Source: Dehalococcoidia bacterium
GTDB taxonomy: Bacteria > Chloroflexota > Dehalococcoidia > Lucifugimonadales > JAGWBF01
Reading direction: 5' to 3'
Assembly: GCA_021296015.1 (NCBI GenBank)
Contig: JAGWBG010000026.1
Span: 1,487-11,454, forward strand
Length of the DNA: 9,968 bases
Below, piece by piece: positions 1-5,700 of this stretch. The position numbers and the translations under genes are program-made. Within the stretch, counting starts at the first letter, position 1, and each line of letters starts with the position of its first letter. The notes under the pieces were generated by a model. That model was not told the DNA's origin. It did not search any database and saw only the letters and a list, made by a program, of their open reading frames with translations.

Positions 1-998
1 CCGGTTGGTATGGCTATCACCATGGTGCTGCCGGCAAAGGCGGCGATTGCGAATGGTCCCAGCCCCACGGTGAACATGTGGTGGCTCCATACGCCCCAAC
101 CCATGAAGCCGATGATGACCCCGGAAAGGACCACGACAGGGTAGCCGAAGAGGGGTTTTCGGGAGAAGGTGGGCAACACTTCCGAGATAATGCCCATGGC
201 AGGCAGAATCAGGATGTACACCTCTGGATGCCCGAACACCCAGAAGAGATGCTGCCAAAGCACGGGATCGCCCCCGCCGGAGGGGTCGAAGAAGCTGGTG
301 CCAAAGGTGCGGTCGAACAGAAGCTCTATGAGGCCCACGGTGATGACCGGAAAGGCCAGAATGATCAGGAAGGAGGTGACCAGGGTCATCCAGACGAATA
401 CGGGCATCCGCATGAGGGACATGCCCGGTGCACGCATATTGATGATGGTAACGATGAAGTTGAACCCAGCCGCCATCGTAGCTGTTCCCAGTATCAGAAG
501 GCCCACCGTGTAGAAGTCCACGCCCCGCCCGGGATTGAAGACCCCGTCCGAAAGGTTGCTATAGCAGAACCACCCGCAGTTGGGAGCCCCGCCCAGGAAC
601 CAGCTGCTGTTCAGCAGGATGCCGCCGGTCAGAAATATCCAGTAGCTCAGGGCGTTAAGGCGCGGGAAAGCCACGTCTCTCGCGCCAATCATCAACGGTA
701 TCATGAAGTTGAAGAAGGCTGCACTCAGGGGCATTATAGCCAGAAATATCATGCTCAGGGCGTGCATGGTGAACAGCTGGCTGAAGACCTCGGGAGTTAC
801 AATATCCTGATTCGATCCCGCAAGCTGCACCCGCATCATGAGCGCCTCTACGCCGGCCAGCAGGAAGAATATGAAGGCTGTGACGCCGTATAGGATACCG
901 ATTCGCTTGTGGTCAACGGTAGTGACCCAACTCCACCACCCTTCGTAGCTGGTGGGGCGTCTCAGTGCGCCGGTTATTGTCCTGCTTATGGTTACCAT
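1..998 (-). CDS. coxA (ctaD): Cytochrome c oxidase subunit I, 3'-truncated by window edge
   Basis: This is the catalytic heme-copper subunit of an aa3/caa3-type terminal oxidase, reducing O2 to water and pumping protons in the cytoplasmic membrane. Translating the minus strand from the ATG at 998 gives 332 codons before the window ends. Signature residues are all visible: His79 (low-spin heme a ligand, in TMHALSMIF), Arg56, Asp108 and Asn115 of the D-channel (GARDVAFPRLNALSYW), His257-Pro-Glu-Val-Tyr261 (CuB ligand, Glu, cross-linked Tyr), and His306-His307 (CuB ligands). The frame runs off in the IPTG segment just before the expected K-channel Lys. About seven membrane segments are present of the usual twelve. 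The ATG is preceded by GGGGGT with a 5-nt spacer, and the only nearer upstream ATG (1003) hits a stop after three codons. It lies 68 bp after coxB and is likely the same transcript. Unusual: MHALS replaces the common MHGT, and a Cys-x3-Cys pair sits at residues 141/145. Confidence 0.97.
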   Translation of the reverse strand, partial: MVTISRTITGALRRPTSYEGWWSWVTTVDHKRIGILYGVTAFIFFLLAGVEALMMRVQLAGSNQDIVTPEVFSQLFTMHALSMIFLAIMPLSAAFFNFMIPLMIGARDVAFPRLNALSYWIFLTGGILLNSSWFLGGAPNCGWFCYSNLSDGVFNPGRGVDFYTVGLLILGTATMAAGFNFIVTIINMRAPGMSLMRMPVFVWMTLVTSFLIILAFPVITVGLIELLFDRTFGTSFFDPSGGGDPVLWQHLFWVFGHPEVYILILPAMGIISEVLPTFSRKPLFGYPVVVLSGVIIGFMGWGVWSHHMFTVGLGPFAIAAFAGSTMVIAIPT

Positions 999-1003
999 TG
1001 CAT

Positions 1004-1009
1004 ACCCCC
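1004..1009 (-). promoter_or_regulatory. Ribosome binding site of coxA
   Basis: On the minus strand GGGGGT lies five bases before the ATG at 998 and resembles the GGAGGT core of an SD site. It supports the ATG at 998 over the earlier ATG at 1003, whose frame stops after three codons. Confidence 0.6.
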
Positions 1010-1038
1010 GACCTTACCGGTGAACGGTTTACCTCTTG

Positions 1039-1044
1039 ATTATA
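1039..1044 (-). promoter_or_regulatory. Isolated TATAAT hexamer in the coxB-coxA spacer
   Basis: A perfect TATAAT lies on the minus strand about 41 nt before the coxA ATG. No acceptable -35 element is found 16 to 18 bp upstream (hexamers there read AGCCAA or GAGCCA). It could be a weak internal promoter giving extra coxA message, but chance occurrence is quite possible. Confidence 0.2.
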
Positions 1045-1066
1045 GCGTAGTCAGTGCCCCTTTGGC

Positions 1067-2185
1067 TCACTTCAAGCTCAACAGATAGGCAGCCAGTGCT
1101 GAAATCTCCTCATCGCTCAGTACGGCATCCGGGTCTATGTATACGTTTGCCAGTTCGGCCATGCGGTTGCCCGGCTTGACGTCATCGGGGTCGCGCAGCC
1201 ACTCTATGAGATTCTCCCGATTGAGGTCCATCATCCCCGCGGCCATAGTTGTGCGACCCCCGAAATTGGTGAGGTTGGGGGCGGGAAAGCGCAACTCGCC
1301 CCTCTCGAAGGCGTCCTTGAGGGACTGGCGTATTTCAACCGAGGCTGGGCCATCGGTCTTGTGGCACAGGAGGCAGCCACGGCTGGCAAAGGCGGTGAAC
1401 CCCTTCGCCTCCTCCGTATCTCCTGTCGGAGGGGGACGAGACGCAAGCTCGTGGTAGTTTGCCACCCATCCATCGAAGTCCTCTTGTGTTTGGACAACCA
1501 CTCGGAACCTCATGTGAGCGTGGGCCACCCCACAGAACTCTGCACATTGCCCGAAAAGAATTGCCGGCAAGGTGTCAATATCGGACCCGCTAGCGGTAAA
1601 CTGCATGGTGTTTATGTTCGTGGGTATTACGTCCTGCTTGCCGGCCAGCTTTGGAACCCAGAAGCTGTGAATGACGTCGTCGGAGGTCAGATTGAGCTTT
1701 ATAGGCACGTCAACTGGGATGTGCAGTTCATTGGCGGTGACCACGTTCTGTTCCGGGTATTCGAATTCCCACCACCACTGATGCCCGATGACGTTCACTT
1801 CCAGGGCATCCGGCGGAGGTTCGCCGGCGATGTCGAATATGTAGATTACGGTAGGCACGGCAACAACGAGGAGCACGATGGCGGGGGCAATGGTCCACCC
1901 GATTTCCAGCGGCGTATTGCCGTGGGTCTGGACTGGTATCTCGGTTTGCCCTGCCCGTCTGCGAAAGCGAATGACCGTGTAAATCAGCGCACCCCCAACG
2001 ACGATGAAAACAAACACGGCTGCCCAGAAGATTATATTGAACAGGGTTAACTGCTTCTCCGCAACAGGGCCAAGAGGGTCGAAGGTAGACTGGTTGTGCG
2101 AAGGCGTACAGGCCATCAATATCAGGATGACGGCCACCGACAGACCTAATGCCAGGAGTCTACGGGAAGGGGGGCGCAGGCTCAC
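1067..2185 (-). CDS. coxB (ctaC): Cytochrome c oxidase subunit II with fused cytochrome c domain (caa3 type)
   Basis: This subunit accepts electrons at the outer face and passes them to subunit I. The 372-residue protein begins with a lipoprotein signal (lipobox LMAC, Cys26), followed by a two-helix hairpin (roughly residues 46-74 and 95-118). A cupredoxin domain then carries the WWWEFEYP aromatic patch (137-144) and a complete CuA set: His173, Cys214, Glu216, Cys218, His222 and Met225. A C-terminal class I cytochrome c domain follows, with heme motif CLLCH (271-275) and likely axial ligand Met342. The fusion makes an external soluble cytochrome c less necessary, as in caa3 oxidases. The GTG start is set by a strong upstream SD. 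It lies between ctaB (143 bp upstream) and coxA (68 bp downstream), giving the order heme A synthesis then oxidase. Nothing looks truncated. Confidence 0.97.
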   Translation of the reverse strand: MSLRPPSRRLLALGLSVAVILILMACTPSHNQSTFDPLGPVAEKQLTLFNIIFWAAVFVFIVVGGALIYTVIRFRRRAGQTEIPVQTHGNTPLEIGWTIAPAIVLLVVAVPTVIYIFDIAGEPPPDALEVNVIGHQWWWEFEYPEQNVVTANELHIPVDVPIKLNLTSDDVIHSFWVPKLAGKQDVIPTNINTMQFTASGSDIDTLPAILFGQCAEFCGVAHAHMRFRVVVQTQEDFDGWVANYHELASRPPPTGDTEEAKGFTAFASRGCLLCHKTDGPASVEIRQSLKDAFERGELRFPAPNLTNFGGRTTMAAGMMDLNRENLIEWLRDPDDVKPGNRMAELANVYIDPDAVLSDEEISALAAYLLSLK

Positions 2186-2190
2186 TCTTG

Positions 2191-2197
2191 TCTCCTT
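2191..2197 (-). promoter_or_regulatory. Ribosome binding site deciding the coxB GTG start
   Basis: AAGGAGA on the minus strand sits five bases before the GTG at 2185. This near-consensus SD makes the GTG the convincing start and keeps the full lipoprotein signal in the protein. Confidence 0.8.
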
Positions 2198-2250
2198 ATC
2201 ATATCAGTCCTTGAAGAGAGCAGAGTAATCTTAGTTCGCACACGGTAGAT

Positions 2251-2259
2251 TTGCCGCAA
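2251..2259. promoter_or_regulatory. Short palindrome TTGCCGCAA upstream of coxB
   Basis: This 9-bp palindrome (TTGC-N-GCAA) lies in the 143-bp ctaB-coxB spacer, centred about 70 nt upstream of the coxB GTG. On the minus strand it reads CTTGCGGCAA. It shares the 8-mer CTTGCGGC with the longer palindrome a similar distance upstream of ctaA. It might be a shared operator or a transcript-processing site. Function is inference, and the short length allows coincidence. No other convincing element was found in this spacer. Confidence 0.25.
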
Positions 2260-2328
2260 GCAGTGTACCAGAGCCAGTTCCAGGTTTCAAGGGGTATGGG
2301 CGGTCTGACTTGCAGTCCTGAGCAATCA

Positions 2329-3273
2329 TCATATATTTACCACACTATCCACCATGACGGCAGTGAACAACAGGGCGAGATACAGCAACGAGTAGAGGTA
2401 AAGGGACCGGGCATTATGCACCCCGTCCGTTTGCCTATTGAAGCGTTCTGCAAAGGCCAAGCGCCAGGCCATGTACAGAAAGATGACGCCCAGCAGTGTG
2501 GCGGAGGAGAAGTATAACCACCCCACCGACTCGGTGGTGAAGAAGAGAAGAAGGGTGAGGGCCACTACCGCGACGGTATAAATCATAATTTGCCGTTGGG
2601 TAGCCTCTACACCCTTGGCTACGGGTAGCATGGGAACGCCGGCTCGGGCATAGTCGTCCCGTATCAGTAGGGCCAGTGCCCAGAAGTGGGGTGGTGTCCA
2701 TAGGAAGATGATGGCAAAGAGATATATGGCAGGAAGCCCCAGCCCGCCGGTAACTGCGGCCCATCCGGCCAGCGGAGGTATAGCCCCGGCTGCGCCGCCA
2801 ATGACGATATTCTGAGTCGTGGTCCTCTTTAGCCACCAGGTGTAGACAAACACGTAGAACAGGGTGCCGCTCAGTGTAAGCATGGCGCTTAGCAGGTTCA
2901 CTCCTGTGACCAGCAAGACGAAGGCGAAGACGTTGAGGAGGATGCCAAAGGCCAGCGCCGCACCGGGGGAGATACGCTGTCCCGGTAAGGGGCGCCGGCG
3001 GGTCCGGGTCATAAGCTCGTCAATGTCTTTGTCCAGGTAGTGGTTGATGGCGCTGGCGCCTCCCGCCGCTGCCGCACCGCCCAGCAGCAGCAGCGCAGCC
3101 ACAGATATTGGCGGAATGCCTTGCGCACCCAGGAACATCCCCCCCAGAGCGGTTATCAGCAGCAGAAGTATGATGGGAGGCTTGGTCAGGGCCAGATAGT
3201 CGCCCATGATGGATATTAGGCTCGCCTGGAAGGGCGTGGGCCTTGGCCAGGACAAGGAGCTTGGCTTAAGCAC
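2329..3273 (-). CDS. ctaB (cyoE): Protoheme IX farnesyltransferase (heme O synthase)
   Basis: This UbiA-superfamily membrane prenyltransferase transfers farnesyl from farnesyl diphosphate onto protoheme IX to make heme O, the substrate of CtaA. The 314 residues contain the first Asp-rich motif N77-x3-D81-x3-D85 followed by TRTRRRPLP, and the second conserved block around IRDDYARAGVPMLPV (204-218). WTPPHFWAL (192-200) and NIVIGGAAGAIPPLAGW (155-171) are further family hallmarks. About nine hydrophobic segments fit the family. The GTG start overlaps the end of ctaA by 8 bp, and AAGGGGG lies six bases before it. An internal ATG at codon 23 is closer to where many homologues begin but has no SD. 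KPPI at 31-34 replaces the common KPRV. Overlap with ctaA implies translational coupling. Confidence 0.96.
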   Translation of the reverse strand: MLKPSSLSWPRPTPFQASLISIMGDYLALTKPPIILLLLITALGGMFLGAQGIPPISVAALLLLGGAAAAGGASAINHYLDKDIDELMTRTRRRPLPGQRISPGAALAFGILLNVFAFVLLVTGVNLLSAMLTLSGTLFYVFVYTWWLKRTTTQNIVIGGAAGAIPPLAGWAAVTGGLGLPAIYLFAIIFLWTPPHFWALALLIRDDYARAGVPMLPVAKGVEATQRQIMIYTVAVVALTLLLFFTTESVGWLYFSSATLLGVIFLYMAWRLAFAERFNRQTDGVHNARSLYLYSLLYLALLFTAVMVDSVVNI

Positions 3274-4369
3274 CGCTAACCCCCTTGAGGGCGGACGTTG
3301 GGGCGGTGGGTTTGTATGACAGCACCGCCAACGCTGCCAGGCCTACCCAAACCAGGGTGGCCGCCACGAGATGCAGTAGCCGGAGGATTAATGGGAAGCC
3401 CATCCACAAAATTGTCGCTCCTATCATTATCTGGGCCAGGAATAACCCGCCTACGATGACGGTTGTCCATCTCATGGCGGAGAAGTCCTCCTTGCGTCGC
3501 CAGGCCATAGCCAGCACCGCGACAATCATCGCTCCCACCAGCAGCCCTACTACCCGATGGGCCATGTGTATCGTAGCATAATAGCCCTCCGGTATGAACT
3601 GACCCTGGCAAAGAGGCCACCCCTGCCCGCAGGACACGGTTGCCCCGGAGACCGTCACGTATGAGCCGCTCAGCAGGAGAGCGTAGCCGGCCAGAAGGGT
3701 GGCTAGTACCAAAATCAGGAACCGGTCCGGTCCTCCTCTGTCGCCGCCCTCGCGAGAGTCCGTAATGGGCGGGCCGCGAAAGGCCACCATACAGACGACC
3801 ACCAGGGATGCTATCAGGGCCTCGGCGGTTGCCAAATGGGCCAGCACGATGGATGCCGGCAGCTCCTTTAGCACCGTGAATCCTCCCAATAACACTTGGA
3901 CTATCAACAGAATAAACCCCAGAGTGGTCGGGACCAGCAGCCAAGGCTGTTTCCTGTAAGACCGCCATACTATCAAGGTGGTGGCCAGCACCAGCAGGCC
4001 GGTTACGGAGGCCAGCAGACGGTGGGAGTATTCTATGAGTGTCGCTGCGTCCGCGGGAGGGATGATTTTGCCGTGACATAAGGGCCAGTCAGGGCAACCC
4101 AAGCCCGAGTCCGTCAAACGCACCACGCCGCCTAGAGTCACAAGGGCGAGGGTAAATATGACCGTGGCCAGAGTGAGGGCACGAAAGCCCGTTCCGACGG
4201 ACCAGGCCCGACGGTGGTCTTCGGTCCCGTCATCAGAGAAGGTGGTGCTACTGACCGATGTATCCAGTGTCCATGCCTCGGCGGCATGGGCGGGACGCGA
4301 CCCAGCCAGAACCGGTAGTTTCATGGCGGCATATAGCCTTCTCAGGGTAGACCATAGCAAGCTAGCCAC
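3266..4369 (-). CDS. ctaA: Heme A synthase (COX15/CtaA family)
   Basis: This membrane enzyme oxidises the C8 methyl of heme O to the formyl of heme A. The 367-residue protein has the two-fold four-helix layout of the family. Histidines His116 (EYSHR, with Glu113), His178 (LAHLATA), His271 (HMAHR) and His333 (LHLVAATLVW) are in place. Both extracellular cysteine pairs are present, Cys92/Cys98 (GCPDWPLC) and Cys247/Cys254 (SCGQGWPLC). The start is uncertain. The first start after an in-frame stop is GTG at 4369, which has a weak SD. An ATG at codon 16 (4324) has AGAAGG 12 nt upstream. Either choice leaves a hydrophilic N-terminal extension of about 47 to 62 residues before the first helix, longer than usual. 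It is the first gene of the oxidase block and overlaps ctaB by 8 bp. Confidence 0.95.
   Translation of the reverse strand: MASLLWSTLRRLYAAMKLPVLAGSRPAHAAEAWTLDTSVSSTTFSDDGTEDHRRAWSVGTGFRALTLATVIFTLALVTLGGVVRLTDSGLGCPDWPLCHGKIIPPADAATLIEYSHRLLASVTGLLVLATTLIVWRSYRKQPWLLVPTTLGFILLIVQVLLGGFTVLKELPASIVLAHLATAEALIASLVVVCMVAFRGPPITDSREGGDRGGPDRFLILVLATLLAGYALLLSGSYVTVSGATVSCGQGWPLCQGQFIPEGYYATIHMAHRVVGLLVGAMIVAVLAMAWRRKEDFSAMRWTTVIVGGLFLAQIMIGATILWMGFPLILRLLHLVAATLVWVGLAALAVLSYKPTAPTSALKGVSGA
3280..3286 (-). promoter_or_regulatory. Ribosome binding site deciding the ctaB GTG start
   Basis: AAGGGGG lies within the last codons of ctaA, six bases before the ctaB GTG at 3273. This favours the GTG over the internal ATG at 3207, which has no recognisable SD, and fits translational coupling of the overlapping pair. 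Confidence 0.6.
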
Positions 4370-4433
4370 CTCTCTGGTGGGCTGGACCGCAGTGGTACTG
4401 CATGAGCTTGTTGGCTAGTGTGTTAACAGTCAT
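4362..4433 (-). CDS. Possible 23-codon leader ORF overlapping the ctaA start
   Basis: An ATG at 4433 opens a 23-codon frame that ends at a TAG overlapping the ctaA GTG by 8 bp (GTGGCTAG), the same overlap length as between ctaA and ctaB. The peptide has His14-Cys15 and His19 near its end and no recognisable family. The upstream SD is weak (AAGAG). Because ctaA itself has a poor SD at its GTG, translation of this frame could feed ribosomes to ctaA. This is speculative, since short ORFs of this size arise by chance. Confidence 0.2.
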   Translation of the reverse strand: MTVNTLANKLMQYHCGPAHQRGG

Positions 4434-4436
4434 ACT

Positions 4437-4449
4437 CTTGCGGCGCAAG
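4437..4449. promoter_or_regulatory. 13-bp perfect palindrome upstream of ctaA
   Basis: CTTGCG-G-CGCAAG is a perfect inverted repeat with a one-base centre, about 74 nt upstream of the ctaA GTG and downstream of the candidate promoter. It could be an operator for a dimeric regulator or part of the mRNA leader. The loop is too short for a classic hairpin. A shorter relative sits at a similar distance before coxB. Confidence 0.35.
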
Positions 4450-4511
4450 CCTGCTCGTCCCGTAACGGTGACATCAGTTTGTGCAAATTTTCACTATCTT
4501 AATGCTAGCAA

Positions 4512-4540
4512 ATTATCATAGTGGGGTAGGATTGTCAATC
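4512..4540 (-). promoter_or_regulatory. Candidate sigma70-type promoter for the ctaA operon, with palindrome over the -35
   Basis: On the minus strand TTGACA (4538-4533) is followed, after a short 15-bp spacer, by GATAAT (4517-4512). The -35 is a perfect match and the -10 matches five of six bases, but the spacer is shorter than ideal. The -35 is embedded in an 11-bp palindrome GATTG-T-CAATC (4530-4540), a plausible repressor site. It would give a leader of roughly 130 nt before ctaA. The rest of the 4370-4637 spacer holds small palindromes (for example TGTTAACA at 4421-4428) and no recognisable RNA or terminator. Confidence 0.4.
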
Positions 4541-4637
4541 TCGATTGTGGCCGAGTCTCCGGCAGTATCAACCCAATCGCCATGGCTATCTATCGTCGTT
4601 TATTAGGGAGTGTCAACACGCCCTGGCCTCTGAAACG

Positions 4638-5618
4638 TTAGTCTTTGAAGGAAAAGGCCTCCCGCCACTCCAGGTATTCCCTGATGCCATCGGCGAGGTC
4701 GAAGTTGTGAGTGAAGCCCAGTTCTTCCCGAACTCTGGTCACGTCCAGCAGACCCCGCGCGGAGTTGGGACGCAGGATTTCAAACTCTTTAGCAGGGTCG
4801 TCTATGACCTGAACGGAAGGACGCACCTCTTGCAGTGCGTCTATCACGTCGCCCAGCTTTATCCACTGTCCAGCGGAGATATTGTAAACGTCGTGAGATA
4901 GCGACCCGGCGTCCAGCACGGTACAGATGCCGGCTGCGGTGTCGGCGACATAGGTGTAGTCTCGCCCGAGGGTACGGTCTCCCACCCGGACCTGCTCTCC
5001 CCTGACCGCGTTGCCAGTCCATTCGTACAGTGCCGACATGATGGCCCTATGCCCCGTAACCCGTTCCATGGGGCCGTAGGGTGAACTCAAACGCACGCTG
5101 ACGGTCGGAAAGTTGTGGAGTTCACCGTATCTTCGGGTCAACAGTTCACTGGCGTATTTGGTAGACGCATAAAGGCTTCGTGGGTAGAGTATGATGTCTT
5201 CGTGCAGGGCCTCATTGATGCTGCGCCCCTCCCCGTATACGGACCCCGAGCTTACATACAGGAACCTCTCAATGGGCAGCCCACGGGCCAGGTCCAGGAG
5301 ATTAGCCGTGCCGGTCACGTTGATGTCCACAATGGAGCGGCTTTGCTCGGTCTCTATGTCCGGGCGGATGCCTGTGAAAACTGCTGCGTGAACAATCTTG
5401 GTGACGTTGCGATTGGACACCGCCTGTTCGAGGTCGGCCATGTTGAGGATGTTGCCCTGTACAGGGGTCACCCGGTCTGCATAGGTCTCGAAATATCTTT
5501 GTACCAGGGCATCGGGTGGCCTCAGGTCGAAGCAGACCACCTCATGCCCCCGTTGGGCCAGGGTTTTGACTATGTTGCTACCGACAAAGCCCGTACCGCC
5601 TGTGACTAGAGTTGCCAT
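4638..5618 (-). CDS. NAD-dependent epimerase/dehydratase family protein (extended SDR)
   Basis: This is a soluble nucleotide-sugar or sugar-acid oxidoreductase/epimerase of the extended short-chain dehydrogenase family. The 326 residues start with the Rossmann motif GGTGFVGS (7-14). Asp31 at the end of beta-2 favours NAD(H) over NADP(H). The catalytic set is present: Ser123/Ser124 in YVSSGSVYGE and the YxxxK motif Tyr150-ASTK154. RLSSPYGP (176-183) and RDYTYVADTAAG (219-230) are typical of UDP-sugar epimerase-like members, and the length fits the family. The ATG is backed by a perfect AAGGAGG SD five bases upstream. It lies 82 bp downstream of the transporter. The exact substrate (UDP-sugar, or an acid sugar oxidised to a lactone or keto acid) cannot be told from these motifs. 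The neighbouring aldolase and transporter favour a catabolic role, as inference only. Confidence 0.85.
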   Translation of the reverse strand: MATLVTGGTGFVGSNIVKTLAQRGHEVVCFDLRPPDALVQRYFETYADRVTPVQGNILNMADLEQAVSNRNVTKIVHAAVFTGIRPDIETEQSRSIVDINVTGTANLLDLARGLPIERFLYVSSGSVYGEGRSINEALHEDIILYPRSLYASTKYASELLTRRYGELHNFPTVSVRLSSPYGPMERVTGHRAIMSALYEWTGNAVRGEQVRVGDRTLGRDYTYVADTAAGICTVLDAGSLSHDVYNISAGQWIKLGDVIDALQEVRPSVQVIDDPAKEFEILRPNSARGLLDVTRVREELGFTHNFDLADGIREYLEWREAFSFKD

Positions 5619-5623
5619 AACGC

Positions 5624-5630
5624 CCTCCTT
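5624..5630 (-). promoter_or_regulatory. Ribosome binding site of the SDR gene
   Basis: AAGGAGG, the full consensus, lies five bases before the ATG at 5618 on the minus strand and fixes the start of the SDR gene. Confidence 0.8.
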
Positions 5631-5652
5631 ATCCCGGTCTCTGAGTTACTTC

Positions 5653-5661
5653 ATTGTAGCA
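5653..5661 (-). promoter_or_regulatory. Candidate extended -10 promoter before the SDR gene
   Basis: TGC-TACAAT on the minus strand resembles the extended -10 pattern TGn-TATAAT with one mismatch, about 34 nt before the SDR ATG. No -35 of quality is seen, as is usual for extended -10 promoters. An imperfect palindrome around TTAGCCAATGGCTTAA (5678-5693) lies just upstream and might be an operator. Together they suggest the SDR gene may have its own promoter besides readthrough from the transporter. Confidence 0.3.
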
Positions 5662-5700
5662 AGAAGTGACTAGGGGGTTAGCCAATGGCTTAAATTCGAT

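Noticed and set aside
78..893. Plus-strand 271-codon open frame
   Set aside because: It lies exactly antisense to coxA, whose minus-strand translation has all oxidase motifs. The plus-strand product is His/Gly/Glu-rich with no domain or SD.
1361..2050. Plus-strand 229-codon open frame
   Set aside because: It is antisense to coxB and has no recognisable motif. The open frame follows from the codon bias of the real gene.
4545..4901. Plus-strand 118-codon frame starting in the ctaA-SDR spacer
   Set aside because: Most of it is antisense to the SDR gene, with no SD and no family resemblance.
5678..5693. Possible terminator hairpin after the transporter gene
   Set aside because: The inverted repeat has a one-base centre and no U run, so it is not an intrinsic terminator. 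It is mentioned only as a possible operator.
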